A stretch of DNA of 64,000 bases from assembly GCA_945877315.1 (NCBI GenBank), contig CAMCRP010000010.1:1-64000 (forward strand). Reading direction: 5' to 3'. Position 1 is the first letter of the stretch, and every line of letters starts with the position of its first letter. This stretch comes from an uncultured Ruminococcus sp. (GTDB taxonomy: Bacteria > Bacillota > Clostridia > Oscillospirales > Ruminococcaceae). Both the position numbers and the translations under genes were made by a program. This document shows positions 19,891 through 29,444 of the stretch, in pieces. The notes under the pieces are model-generated. The model made no database searches and was not told the origin of the DNA. It saw nothing but the letters and a program-made list of their open reading frames with translations.

Positions 19891-20370
19891 TAAAATCGCC
19901 TCCTTGATTAAACTTACTGTATGGGGACGAGTTCTGAATTTCGTTACACGCTACCGTGTGTATCGTCATTTATCAAATAAAAACAGCCCTGAAAGTTATC
20001 TTTCGGGGCAGTCTGACGTACATAGCACAAGCATACTTACAATAGTATCTGCAAACCCATTGCAGATCTACCGCAGTTTACGCACATTACCGTGTTCGCT
20101 ATTACAGCCGCCCAATTTTAAATCGGACATACTCCGCGGAAATTACCTGACAAACCGTCAGCAACCTTCCGTTTCTTCGCATATCTATTGCAGTCACGCA
20201 AGAAGTATTATAACATACAAATTACCGCATTTCAAGGATTTTTTATAAAATCCCGTGTAGAAATTTGCAGATATTTTCAGCTTGCTTTTGTGCAAATTTT
20301 ACAATGCCGCTTTCGGGAAATTTTCTGCAAAGTGACAATTTATCACCCGTCAAATCCCGTATCAGCCAAC
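19891..20370 (-). promoter_or_regulatory. Long 5' leader of the ribosomal protein operon
   Basis: About 480 nt separate the predicted transcription start (near 20370) from rpsJ, with no convincing gene on the minus strand. The leader holds a terminator-like hairpin at 19976-20009, roughly 85 nt before rpsJ, and smaller hairpins. It could be a control region for ribosomal protein synthesis, by analogy with, but not proven homology to, known S10 leaders. Confidence 0.6.
19976..20009 (-). terminator. Terminator-like hairpin (attenuator candidate) in the S10 leader
   Basis: On the minus strand GCCCCGAAAG pairs with CTTTCAGGGC around an ATAA loop (nine of ten pairs), followed by TGTTTTTATTT. Its position before an essential operon means it cannot terminate fully; it must be read through, so regulated attenuation is a reasonable inference. 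Confidence 0.65.
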
Positions 20371-20376
20371 TTTATT

Positions 20377-20405
20377 ATTATACCATATTTAAAGTGAAAT
20401 GTCAA
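20377..20405 (-). promoter_or_regulatory. Consensus promoter of the S10-spc-alpha operon
   Basis: On the minus strand TTGACA, a 17-base spacer and TATAAT, an exact match to the sigma-A consensus, as expected for a highly expressed ribosomal operon. Confidence 0.9.
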
Positions 20406-20964
20406 GGGGTTTTGTAAAAAAAGCATAGAAATCAGATTTTGAATAAAACATACGCAAACAGCTGTATGGGCGGGAAAATATGCGTCTTGACTGTTCCACT
20501 TTCTTTTGGTGACACCTCTTTTGTGACCTATTTTATTTTGCGCAACTCCCGCAGAGGGGAAACCTATATGGGAGGGCGACACAACAAACCCTAACGCAAA
20601 GCAGGGAGTTTCTCCCTCCCCTATCGGTTTCCCCTCTGCACTCCCCTTCCCTTTCACCTCTCCCTCTTTACCCTGCTTTACATTTTGATAATTGATAATA
20701 TATTGATTTCTGATGTGTATTTGTGTATGTTTGTTGTTTTACTATTTATTTGTGAGGTTCGTAAGTTTGAAAAGTTGCTTAATTAACCGAAAACGTGTGT
20801 AACTGCGATACTGTAAATCCAAGCTAAGTTCTCGCTGAAATAATGACAAATCCCGTATTCAAAACAACTCTCAGCTCTCATAATTCAACACTCAACACTC
20901 ATCACTCATCACTCAACACTGATTAAAGTAACTGAATTATCTCCGTATTGTAATCAAAATGTAA
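20406..20964. other. Gene-free region
   Basis: About 560 bases between the ribosomal promoter and the next lipoprotein promoter. It contains pyrimidine-rich tracts and, at 20883-20925, a short CAACACT/CATCACT tandem repeat like that at 3935-3970. A 104-codon minus-strand frame here has low-complexity composition and no recognisable domain, so I do not call a gene. Confidence 0.5.
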
Positions 20965-20993
20965 TTGAAAATTAGGTAAAATAATGGTATAAT
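20965..20993 (+). promoter_or_regulatory. Sigma-A-like promoter of the 437-codon lipoprotein gene
   Basis: TTGAAA, a 17-base spacer and TATAAT (20988-20993), about 30 bases upstream of the start codon. Confidence 0.75.
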
Positions 20994-21021
20994 AAATTAA
21001 ATGTTAAGGGGGTGATTTCCT

Positions 21022-22332
21022 GTGAAGATGAAAATTATTGCGCTGGCGACCGCACTTTGTGCCGTTGCGACTCTTTCTGCCTGTTCGGTAGATGAAAATG
21101 TTGCCGTGACCGAAACAACTCCGTCAGCGGCAGAGGTAAGAGCCGCCGAGGTAACGGAAACAACCTCCGAAGCGTCCTCCGAGTCTGTTGTGGGTGCGCA
21201 GCCCGCACTTATGAGCGACGACCCCGCCGAAGAAGAATATGAGCCGTTCACATCATATACCTTTACCTATTCCGATTCGCAGGACAATTACCTTATAACC
21301 ATATCCCCCGGTAAATTTACCGAGCCTGAGTACGAAGGGGCTGCAACACTGCCTCTCTCGGTGATACTTACCTGCGAGGACAAAAACTTCTCCTCCCAGA
21401 CCTTTGAAGCGACCGCCCCCGAGGGGTATTATGTCGGTCTGCCATACAGTGCAAACGGAGCATACACCACCTGTACTATTATTAAGAATGACATAGATTC
21501 CACACCCGTTCCCGACCTGATACAGCTGGATTTCTGGTTGTACGATTGCAGCGAAAATGACGACCGCCCCTACTACGTTTCAAAGTTTTATACGGTACAC
21601 GAAGGCAAGCTGTCCGAAGTAAAAATGATCGACAATACAAAGCAGGAGGGAGAGATACTACCCTACTGTCCCGTGGATATGCTCCATACCGAGCCGCTGA
21701 AGCTGATGGAAGTGCCCGTCCCCGAGGTGACAAAGGACGGCGTTTCCCTGCAAATATACACCTACACCTACGATATTGCGGAAAATACCCTTACAAAAAA
21801 TGTTGAGCCGCCCGTTCAGGACAATATGCTCTATTTCGGATATTACTATTATTACAGGGCAATGGAAATTGCGTACTATATGAATCAGACCACTTTTCCC
21901 GCCGAGGATTACGAAAATTATATCGAAACCGAGGTAGCAAGCGGCGACAGCACTGCTACGGTAATGTATTTTGCCGTTTCCGACCCGAGATTTTCCACCT
22001 ATGAGGAGCTTTATAACTATATGCTGACCATCTTCAATCAGCGTATAACGGACGATATGCTTGCGGCTGCACCTATGCAGTACAAGGATTTTAACGGAAA
22101 GCTTTACGGCATTTTGGGGGACGGCGGATATAACATCAACTTAGGACCCGTCACCTTTACGGGATATGAGATATCCGAGGACGGACAGACTATCACCTTC
22201 CACACCCGCCAGCTGACCCGTGACGATAACGGCGTCGAAACAGGCTATACGGACGGCGGAGATTTTGTCCTGACCGCCAATCCCGACAAAAACGGCTATA
22301 TCATAACAAAATTCAGGTATCCTTACAGCTGA
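21022..22332 (+). CDS. Surface lipoprotein of unknown function (436 aa)
   Basis: Predicted lipoprotein. The start is taken as GTG at 21022 because AGGGGGTGAT lies at ideal spacing; ATG two codons later is the alternative. The signal peptide ends in TLSAC, a lipobox, followed by a Thr/Glu-rich linker and a mature domain rich in Tyr, Asp and Thr with no family I recognise. The architecture (lipobox, TTSEASSES-type linker, beta-rich domain) resembles the lipoprotein at 555-2699, but the sequences are not obviously homologous. It is monocistronic, with its own promoter and a shared bidirectional terminator. Confidence 0.75.
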   Translation: MKMKIIALATALCAVATLSACSVDENVAVTETTPSAAEVRAAEVTETTSEASSESVVGAQPALMSDDPAEEEYEPFTSYTFTYSDSQDNYLITISPGKFTEPEYEGAATLPLSVILTCEDKNFSSQTFEATAPEGYYVGLPYSANGAYTTCTIIKNDIDSTPVPDLIQLDFWLYDCSENDDRPYYVSKFYTVHEGKLSEVKMIDNTKQEGEILPYCPVDMLHTEPLKLMEVPVPEVTKDGVSLQIYTYTYDIAENTLTKNVEPPVQDNMLYFGYYYYYRAMEIAYYMNQTTFPAEDYENYIETEVASGDSTATVMYFAVSDPRFSTYEELYNYMLTIFNQRITDDMLAAAPMQYKDFNGKLYGILGDGGYNINLGPVTFTGYEISEDGQTITFHTRQLTRDDNGVETGYTDGGDFVLTANPDKNGYIITKFRYPYS

Positions 22333-22341
22333 TATGATAAC

Positions 22342-22390
22342 CAAAAAGGGTGTCCTCCCCGTCCAAAATCGGAGAGAACACCCTTTTTAT
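22342..22390. terminator. Bidirectional terminator
   Basis: AAAAAGGGTGT with inner CTCC pairs with GGAG and ACACCCTTTTT. It is flanked by A and T runs on both sides, so it can end both the lipoprotein transcript (+) and the converging histidine kinase operon (-). Confidence 0.85.
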
Positions 22391-22427
22391 ATTACACAAA
22401 AATTCAACGCTTAAACTCCGCTTTCTC

Positions 22428-24929
22428 CTATCTGTGCACCTGCCGAGCAATAGTCCCGATGACCTCCTCCATAACAATAGGCTTTGCAAGATGACCGTTC
22501 ATTCCTGCGTCCAGAGAAGCCTGAACATCTTCAACAAAGGCATTGGCGGTCAGCGCAACAATGGGGATATTCCGAGCATCGGGGCGTCCGTGAATTGAAC
22601 GTATCGCCATTGTTGCCTCATAGCCGTTCATTTCGGGCATCATAATATCCATAAGTATCATATCAAAGGCTTCGGGGGGATTTTCCTCGAACAGCTTTAC
22701 CGCTTCTTTTCCGTCGGAGGCTCTTGTTACCTTTATGCCAAACTCCTCCAGCTGGATAATGGCTATTTCGGCATTCAGGTCATTGTCCTCCGCCAGCAGA
22801 ATACTTACGCCGTTCAGGTCGACATTTGCAATGGGCATAGGCTTTTCGCAGACATTGCTTTTATCGGTGATTTCCAGCGGTATCTCAACGGTAAAGACAG
22901 AACCCGCTCCCTTCCTGCTCTCCACAGAAATGCTGCCGCCCATCATATCAACATAATGCTTTGTTATTGCCATTCCCAGACCTGTGCCCTTATACTGCGT
23001 CCTGGCACCCGTTTCCTCCTGTGAGAACTCGTCAAAGATATGCTCCACAAAATCCTCGCTCATACCGACGCCCGTATCGGCAACACGGTAGCAAACGTTC
23101 ATATGCCTGTCATCGACGCCGTTACGGTAGCTTGTTTCAAAGGTAATGCTGCCGCCGTCCTCGGTAAACTTCACGGCATTTCCCAGAATATTTACCAGAA
23201 TCTCTCGAATACGCACGGAATCCGCAAGCACATAGGGCGTTTCGGGGGACTCCGTCCTTGCTTTAAAATCAATGTTTCTGTCGGTCAGAAAGCCGTGGAC
23301 GATGTTTGCGACCATATCTGTGACCGACGTAATATCCACGGGAACAGGCTCGAATTTCATCTTTCCGCTCTCAATACGGCTAATGTCCAGCACATCGTTA
23401 ATAAGTGTCAGAAGATGCTCGGAGCTTTTGCTTATCTTTTCAAGGCAGCTTTTTACCTCAGGCTTTGGCTCATACTTCAAGGCAATTCCCGTAAAGCCCA
23501 TAATAGCATTCATAGGCGTGCGAATATCGTGGGACATATTGTTAAGGAAGGTGGTCTTTGCAAGGCTTGCGTTCTGCGCCGCATGCACGGCCTCCTCCAG
23601 CTGCTGATTTATCTTCCTGTCACTTGTTCGGTCGGACAGGTCAAGTATGTACTTCTTCGCCCCCTGTATATCGCTGCAAAATGCCACCACATGGAACCAC
23701 CGCAGCTCGCCGCTCACCTGATGGATATATTCCCTGTCCCATTCCCTCTGCTTTCCGGGAACAATGTCGGTGATACTTTCAAAGGCAATATCGGCTTCGT
23801 CCTCCTTTACAAGCCGTCCCAGGGAATAAACGTCCTTGCGGACCTCTTCCTCCGTAATTCCCAGAAGCTTTTCAATATTCGTGCTGACATATTCAACACG
23901 GTGATCCTCCGCATCTATCATCATAAACACGTCATCAACATTTGTGGACAGCTTTGAGAACAATTCATCACGGGCAACAAGCTCATGGTCCTTTTCTTCA
24001 AGCATCTGCTTATTTCGCTGAATTACCAGCATAAGGAGCATAACGGCAAGGGCTATGGTTATTACCGCAACTACCGCCATAGTCGCAGACTGCAGCTTGT
24101 TCATGCTGGCGTTTACCACATCTGTGGGGACGATACCCAGCACCACCCAGTCCTGAAAGCCTGCGGATTCGTAGACCAGATAATATTTCCTGCCGTTTAC
24201 GTCAAACAGCAGCTGACCCGAATTTCCCGCAAGGAAATCCGTCCGAAGCCTGTCAATGTCCTCGCTTGAAAGCATTTCCGCCCCTTCAAGCAGCGGAAAA
24301 ATATTGTGGATATCCTCCATATCCTCGCTGCCGTTATCAACTACAACTCTTCCGTCGGGCAGTACCGCATAGGTGCTTGCCTGACCGTTAAAGGCGGAAA
24401 TTTTCAGCGCCTCCACCAGGTCGGAATTGTTAAAGGTAATGGCAATAGCCTCATACTCAAAGCCCTTGTAGCTGCACAGCTTGCACGGAGCGGCAAACAC
24501 CATTATCTCGGGCTTGTCGGGCACAACGGAATTTGCAACAATGGGCTGATCGTCAAGTATCAGCGCAGGCAGCTTGTCCCGCAGATTAAGGTAGCCCTTC
24601 TGCCCGTCAATAGAGAGATATTCGCCGTTTCGGGAAATGAAATAGAAATCGGTAAAATGATTTATTTTCTTTGCCTCGGCGACATATTCAATTATATCTG
24701 CTTCATTTTCCGCACTTTCCAGAAAGGGCGTCCACATCTGCATACGGCTCCGGTTTACGGAAACAAGGTTTGACAGAGCCATATTTGCCTGACGGAAAAT
24801 TTCCACAAGGTGGGCAGTGCTTTCCTCGTAGATGGTCCGTGAAACAAATCCGAAATATTCGGCACCCGCAAAAAGCACGCCCACGGCAAATATCAGCGTA
24901 AGCAAAACGGCAAGAAGCTTCTTTTTCAC
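22428..24929 (-). CDS. Membrane-bound hybrid histidine kinase with extracellular sensor
   Basis: Hybrid sensor kinase of 833 residues. Order of parts: membrane helix (about 5-28); extracellular domain of about 250 residues, probably Cache-like; membrane helix (281-304); PAS domain (about 320-435); HisKA with the phospho-acceptor His467 in NNMSHDIRTP; HATPase with N-box (ILGNAVKFTEDG), DTGVGM and GTGLGM; receiver domain with Asp761 in MDIMMPEMNGY. No output domain is fused, so phosphate probably passes to an HPt protein; one lies at 29445. It is the last gene after the solute-binding-like lipoprotein at 24958-26850 (28 bases apart), which suggests that the lipoprotein presents a ligand to this sensor. 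That link is inference. Confidence 0.92.
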   Translation of the reverse strand: MKKKLLAVLLTLIFAVGVLFAGAEYFGFVSRTIYEESTAHLVEIFRQANMALSNLVSVNRSRMQMWTPFLESAENEADIIEYVAEAKKINHFTDFYFISRNGEYLSIDGQKGYLNLRDKLPALILDDQPIVANSVVPDKPEIMVFAAPCKLCSYKGFEYEAIAITFNNSDLVEALKISAFNGQASTYAVLPDGRVVVDNGSEDMEDIHNIFPLLEGAEMLSSEDIDRLRTDFLAGNSGQLLFDVNGRKYYLVYESAGFQDWVVLGIVPTDVVNASMNKLQSATMAVVAVITIALAVMLLMLVIQRNKQMLEEKDHELVARDELFSKLSTNVDDVFMMIDAEDHRVEYVSTNIEKLLGITEEEVRKDVYSLGRLVKEDEADIAFESITDIVPGKQREWDREYIHQVSGELRWFHVVAFCSDIQGAKKYILDLSDRTSDRKINQQLEEAVHAAQNASLAKTTFLNNMSHDIRTPMNAIMGFTGIALKYEPKPEVKSCLEKISKSSEHLLTLINDVLDISRIESGKMKFEPVPVDITSVTDMVANIVHGFLTDRNIDFKARTESPETPYVLADSVRIREILVNILGNAVKFTEDGGSITFETSYRNGVDDRHMNVCYRVADTGVGMSEDFVEHIFDEFSQEETGARTQYKGTGLGMAITKHYVDMMGGSISVESRKGAGSVFTVEIPLEITDKSNVCEKPMPIANVDLNGVSILLAEDNDLNAEIAIIQLEEFGIKVTRASDGKEAVKLFEENPPEAFDMILMDIMMPEMNGYEATMAIRSIHGRPDARNIPIVALTANAFVEDVQASLDAGMNGHLAKPIVMEEVIGTIARQVHR

Positions 24930-24957
24930 AGCACTGCCCTCCTTTCATTTGTTTCTG

Positions 24958-26850
24958 TTATCCCTGAATGATAGTCACATACTCCGTCGGCGGCAGGAAC
25001 TGCTTTGTTTCGGCAAGAGCCTCGCAGATATACTCCTGGCCGGTGAAATCATTCACATAGTAATCCTCACGCTTTGCCTTAATGTCCTCGGGCATGGGGC
25101 AGTTGCAGAAGGTGGGGTGTTCAAGATAAGTGTCCGCACCTACAAGCAGTACGGTGTAAACGGCATCGTCCTCAAGGGGCTGACCGTCTACGGTAATTTC
25201 CCCGAGAGTGAATTTTCCCCGCTCCGTTTCGGTAACGGTGTATTCAAGACCGCTTGTAACGGGCATCTGATTGCGGTGGTGAACAGGATTGGAGCCGTCC
25301 TCCTTGACGTTTACCAGCCAGTCCATTATTCTGCGTACCTCCGCGCCTGTGTACTCTCCTCGGTACATAGCATTTCGGAAGGTCATTACCCATTTTACCT
25401 GCTGAGTGGTGTAATCTCCCTCATATATGGACGAGCTTGCAACGCTTGCATAGCCGATAGCGATTTGGTCTTTATTCTTATACCGCAAAGTGTTCATCAG
25501 GGAGGAAGCCGCCTGACTTCCGTGAACACCGAAGTCGTTTGAGTATGCCGTTGTCTGGGTGAAAAGCACTTCCTCCGCCTCGGGATTTTTGTAATCGGTT
25601 ATACGGGCATTGAAGGCATCATAAGCTGCCTTTGCGTCATACTCGCCTGTCATCATCTTGTGTCCCACGTCCTGAGAAATATCGAAAACCTCAGTAGAAG
25701 CAAGGCGCATATACAAATGGTTGCTGTTTATGCAGTCCTTTACATAGTCAAGAGCGGGAGAGGGGTTTATCTTGACCTCCTTGTTGTAGGACAGCACGGA
25801 GGTGCCTGCCGCAACATGCTTCTGACCTTCCTCGCTGAATATCGCCATAAGAACGTCATTTACAGCCGCTTTTTTAGCTTCGTCCTCCTCCACCGCATTA
25901 GAAACTGCCACCTGACACATAGGATAGGTAAGCACCCAGTTATCCTCGGAGGTTTCACCGAAATAGGGTAGGATAACGCAGTTCATATCCCGCTCAACCT
26001 TGATACTGTCGCAAATATTGGCAGTATTGCGTATCATAGCAGTCTGTCCCGCAAAGAAGGGCTCCATTACCTCGGTGAACTGCAGCTCCTCATCGCCCTT
26101 TTCAAAGCGGACGTCTTTCAGGAACTGCTCGTACTTTTCAAAAACCTTCGGCCATACGATATTGTCAAGACCCACCTGATTATCCGCAGTTTCGCTTTCA
26201 TACGACATACGCCACTTTGTCCCCTCAAGGCTCATAAGCTCGGGGATAGCACAGCCCTGCATAGTTTCCAGACAGGTGTAATCATAATACCAGTCCGCCT
26301 GAAAGCCCTTTATGCCCAGCTGCTCAAAAGCGTCGATCGCTGCCAGAAACTCAGCATAATTTGTGGGCAGAGGGATATTATGCTCATCGAAAAGGTCCTT
26401 GTTCGCCACGATACAGTCAACCTCTGCGCACATAGGCAGCCAGCGGATTGCGCCGTTTTCCTCACGGTTCACCTCAAGATAGCTGCTGTAAAAGGTGCCT
26501 GCCACATCGGTGGAGCTGAGATCCATAAGATGGTCGGCAAGAGGAGCAGCGTCATTCAGTGAAAATCTGCGGCAGCTGATAATGTCGGGCATCTCCTCGC
26601 CCCGTGCAAGCAGATCCTTGTAATATTCCATAGTGTTGTAGCTCTGCACAAAGGTAAAGTCAATATCGGGGAATTTCTGCTCCAGCCAGGGGGACAGCTC
26701 CTTGAACATTGACCTGTCCCACATATACATACTAATGGGAATTTTGCCGTCATTTTTCTCCTGAGCCGTGTTTTTATCGGCACAGCCCGCAAGCATTCCC
26801 GCCGTCACAGATGCGGAAAGCAGCAGACAGATAAGCTTGGTTTTTGTCAT
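24958..26850 (-). CDS. Lipoprotein: solute-binding protein fused to a 5'-nucleotidase C-terminal-like domain
   Basis: Exported lipoprotein of 630 residues. The signal peptide ends in LAGC. Residues about 35-440 match the pattern of family 1 extracellular sugar-binding proteins (PISMYMWDRS start, YYKDLLARGEEMPDII, EFLAAIDAFEQLGIKGFQ, MEPFFAGQTAMI). The last 150-180 residues (from about 485) look like the 5'-nucleotidase C-terminal substrate-binding domain: RNAMYRGEYTGAEVRRIMDW, MPVTSGLEYTVTE, DGQPLEDDAVYTVLLVG. The metal-dependent nucleotidase catalytic domain is absent, so it probably binds rather than hydrolyses. No permease genes are nearby. It is co-directional with a decayed hybrid kinase upstream and an intact one downstream, so a sensory role is more likely than uptake. 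Confidence 0.8.
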   Translation of the reverse strand: MTKTKLICLLLSASVTAGMLAGCADKNTAQEKNDGKIPISMYMWDRSMFKELSPWLEQKFPDIDFTFVQSYNTMEYYKDLLARGEEMPDIISCRRFSLNDAAPLADHLMDLSSTDVAGTFYSSYLEVNREENGAIRWLPMCAEVDCIVANKDLFDEHNIPLPTNYAEFLAAIDAFEQLGIKGFQADWYYDYTCLETMQGCAIPELMSLEGTKWRMSYESETADNQVGLDNIVWPKVFEKYEQFLKDVRFEKGDEELQFTEVMEPFFAGQTAMIRNTANICDSIKVERDMNCVILPYFGETSEDNWVLTYPMCQVAVSNAVEEDEAKKAAVNDVLMAIFSEEGQKHVAAGTSVLSYNKEVKINPSPALDYVKDCINSNHLYMRLASTEVFDISQDVGHKMMTGEYDAKAAYDAFNARITDYKNPEAEEVLFTQTTAYSNDFGVHGSQAASSLMNTLRYKNKDQIAIGYASVASSSIYEGDYTTQQVKWVMTFRNAMYRGEYTGAEVRRIMDWLVNVKEDGSNPVHHRNQMPVTSGLEYTVTETERGKFTLGEITVDGQPLEDDAVYTVLLVGADTYLEHPTFCNCPMPEDIKAKREDYYVNDFTGQEYICEALAETKQFLPPTEYVTIIQG

Positions 26851-26870
26851 TTACATTCTCCTTATGAAAT

Positions 26871-28036
26871 TTATTTAATAAGCCATTTGCGAAGGGTTTT
26901 TGCCAGTGCTTTAAGGTCAAGGGGCTTGGCAATATGCTCGTTCATTCCCACGGCCCTTGCAGCCTGAACGTCCTCCGCAAAGGCGTTTGCCGTCATAGCA
27001 ATGATGGGTATGCGCTTGCAGTAGGCTCTGTCCATTGAGCGGATAACTCTTGCTGCGTCGTAACCGTTCATTTCGGGCATTTTCCGGTCGATTATGCAGG
27101 CATAATAGTCCCGATTTTCTTGATGACGAACGGTGCAGTATTCCACAGCCTCCGCCCCCGAGGAAACGCCGTCGGGCGTGTACTTGACAGCGTTGCTCAT
27201 AAGGTTTGTGAACACCTTCTGTATCCGCAGACTGTCATCTCGTAAAACTCTGTATGTAAATGAGTAAGCCGCTCGTCAAGTGTCTTTATGTCAACAAATC
27301 TCAGCACATTATCCGTATATTCGGGGGACACCATATTTTGGCAAAAAAATCCGGCTTCTCCTGCGCACTGCCCGACGTACCTATCTGCTTATGAACGCTG
27401 TCTATGGAGGAAAGCTCAACATAGCTGTTTTTCGCAATATCTACATAATAAACCGATGTGTATATCTCGCTCATGGACTGAATTATCTTCATTCGCTCCG
27501 TAAGCGCTTTGTTTGAAGCCTCCGGACGCTTGTTGGTTATCTCATGCAGCAGACAGACGCAATGACCGACAGCAGCAGCGTGTCGTCCATATTGCAGCGG
27601 GGATTATCCACTCCCGGAAAGCCTATGACCTCACTGTTTACCGAAAGGGACACCATAGCAAGGCTTTCTATCCCCCGGGGCTTCAGCAGCCTGTATACCT
27701 TTGAGTCGGCAGCATATTCCTCCGACAGGGACGAAATAAGAAACTCGCCTTTTTTTCGATTTCTTTAAACAAAAATTCCGGCTCATCGACGGTTATATTC
27801 TGCAAATTGTCCTTTTCGGCGGCAACGCCCTCTTTGCACCATTCGTATGTATTGCTGAATTCCGTATGGGTCATATTAAATTCAAAAATATATGCACGGT
27901 CGGCATCATAATAGCTGCCTGCTTCCGACAATATTTTTTGTATGTTCTGACCGTCCTTGGAAACGCTCAGGCAGTCCCGCAGGAAATTTCCGGAAGTCTG
28001 TTCACGGTTCGATTTATCATTATTTAAGCGGCTCAT
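26871..28036 (-). pseudogene. Decayed GAF-domain hybrid histidine kinase
   Basis: Remnant of a hybrid kinase starting at ATG 28036 (MSRLNNDKSNREQ) with GGAGGTG upstream and a good promoter. The 5' part encodes a GAF-like sensor (LSEAGSYYDADRAYIFEFN). The frame breaks near 27760, continues in other frames (KPRGIESLAMVSLSVN, then SEIYTSVYYVDIAKNSYVEL), and then a deletion joins the kinase N-box (FTNLMSNAVKYTPDGV) directly to the second half of a receiver domain (DRKMPEMNGYDAARVIRS, ANAFAEDV). HisKA and most of HATPase are missing. It cannot make a working kinase. The last intact piece ends 20 bases before the lipoprotein gene, so its promoter may still drive that gene. Confidence 0.85.
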
Positions 28037-28116
28037 TTTTTCACCTCCGGGAATATTCGGCACTATGCCTATGCTTTTCCGAAAAAGCTGCAAATAACCA
28101 TTTATATCCATTATTA

Positions 28117-28145
28117 AGTATAACAGAAACACTCTGTTATGTCAA
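28117..28145 (-). promoter_or_regulatory. Promoter of the decayed kinase / lipoprotein / kinase operon
   Basis: On the minus strand TTGACA, a 17-base spacer and TATACT. It would transcribe the pseudogene and probably the downstream lipoprotein and kinase genes. Confidence 0.8.
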
Positions 28146-28380
28146 GAACTGCACGAAAATGTGGGAATTTCGTCACACAAATTTTATTGTAAACGTCATA
28201 TATATTTCTGCCCGCCGAAGGTGGGGGAACACCCATTAATCAGTATTTCCATAGCAATCCACAAAATAACTTGTTTGCATTCCGAATAAAACTTAGTATT
28301 CAATTTTGAACATTGAGTTATAATCTATACTTTTAAATGTAAATTTTACCGTAATTGTTTGCCGCATTATCAGAGAAAAA
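28146..28380. other. Divergent intergenic region
   Basis: Between the two divergent promoters of the signalling island. It holds half of a GGGTGTTCC-type hairpin repeat (GGGGGAACACCCATTAATCAGTATT near 28222-28246) related to that at 35886-35926. No gene is seen. Confidence 0.4.
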
Positions 28381-28409
28381 TTGACATTTCCCGACACAGC
28401 TGATATAAT
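28381..28409 (+). promoter_or_regulatory. Consensus promoter of the HPt/response-regulator cluster
   Basis: TTGACA, a 17-base spacer and TATAAT, an exact sigma-A match, about 75 bases before the first start codon. Confidence 0.85.
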
Positions 28410-28485
28410 AGTAATAACCCGCCATTTTTGAGAAGTTTATACCTTATTTTGACAGAATATTTGCAGAAAACTTAGGGAGGATGCT

Positions 28486-29444
28486 ATGGGAGAGCTTTCT
28501 TTATCAAAAAAACATAGTGCTCATTGTTGACGACTGCGAAACAAACAGAGCAATGCGGGCGGAAATACTAAAGGACGACTACGAAATTATCGAGGCATCG
28601 GGCGGCGAGCGTGCCCTTGAAATACTGCAAAAGGAAGCGGGAAGCATTTCACCGGTGCTGTCGGACGTTGTTATGCCCGAAACGGACGGTTACGATGTCC
28701 TTATACAGATGAACAGCCTTGGTATGATCGAAGATGTCCCCGTAATTATGATCTCCGCCGAAAGCTCCCGGGATTTATCACAAAGGCATACGACCTGGGT
28801 GCAGCGGATTATGTCAGCCGTCCCTTTGAATCCACCGTTGTTCAGCGGCGTGTCAAGAATACCATAACCTTGTACGCAAAGCAGAGAAAGCTTTCGGATA
28901 TTGTGACAGACCGGATCTGCGAAAAGGAAAAGAACAGCAATATGATGATGATATCTATCCTCAGTCATATTGTGGAATTCCGAAACGGCGAAAGCGGCAC
29001 CCATACCATACATATAAACATCATCACCGAGCTTCTGCTTAAAGCAGCTTGTGAAGAAGGACAAGCGGTATGCCATGTCAACGTCGGATATACGCCTGAT
29101 AAGCACCGCCTCCTCCCTGCACGACATCGGAAAAATAGCTATCCCCGATGAGATACTAAACAAGCTCGGCAGATTTACTCCCAAGGAATATGAGATAATG
29201 AAAACACATTCGGAAATAGGTGCAGCAATGCTGAAAAACCTTACCGAATATCAGGACGAGCCGCTTTTGAAGGCGTCCTACGAGATATGCCGCCGGCACC
29301 ACGAAAGATACGACGGAAAGGGCTATCCCGACGGACTTAAAGGCGACGAGATACCCAAGCAACCTGTCCGCCGTTGGAACGGTTCATTCCAAGGAACCGA
29401 AAAAAAACGTAAAGGAGGACGTTTCCCCCACGGAAACAAAGAAT
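28486..29444 (+). pseudogene. Frameshifted receiver/HD-GYP response regulator
   Basis: Begins at ATG 28486 with GGGAGG upstream. Fragments in three frames give a receiver domain (IVLIVDDCETNRAMRAEIL, SDVVMPETDGYDV) and an HD-GYP domain, the c-di-GMP phosphodiesterase fold, with SSLHDIGKIAIPDEIL and HHERYDGKGYPDGLKGDEIP. Single-base indels occur in the A7 run near 28510, near 28775 (missing T) and near 29040 (extra A). After GDEIP the family sequence is lost, so the 3' end is deleted too. The HD and GYP residues survive, so decay is recent. It precedes the HPt gene. Confidence 0.85.

Noticed and set aside
19891-20370. Known riboswitch or T-box in the S10 leader
   Set aside because: No T-box sequence, S-box or other recognisable aptamer motif was found; only a terminator-like hairpin is supported.
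20343-20657. 104-codon minus-strand frame upstream of the ribosomal promoter
   Set aside because: It overlaps the ribosomal operon promoter, is built from purine-rich low-complexity sequence, and has no recognisable domain or convincing ribosome-binding site.
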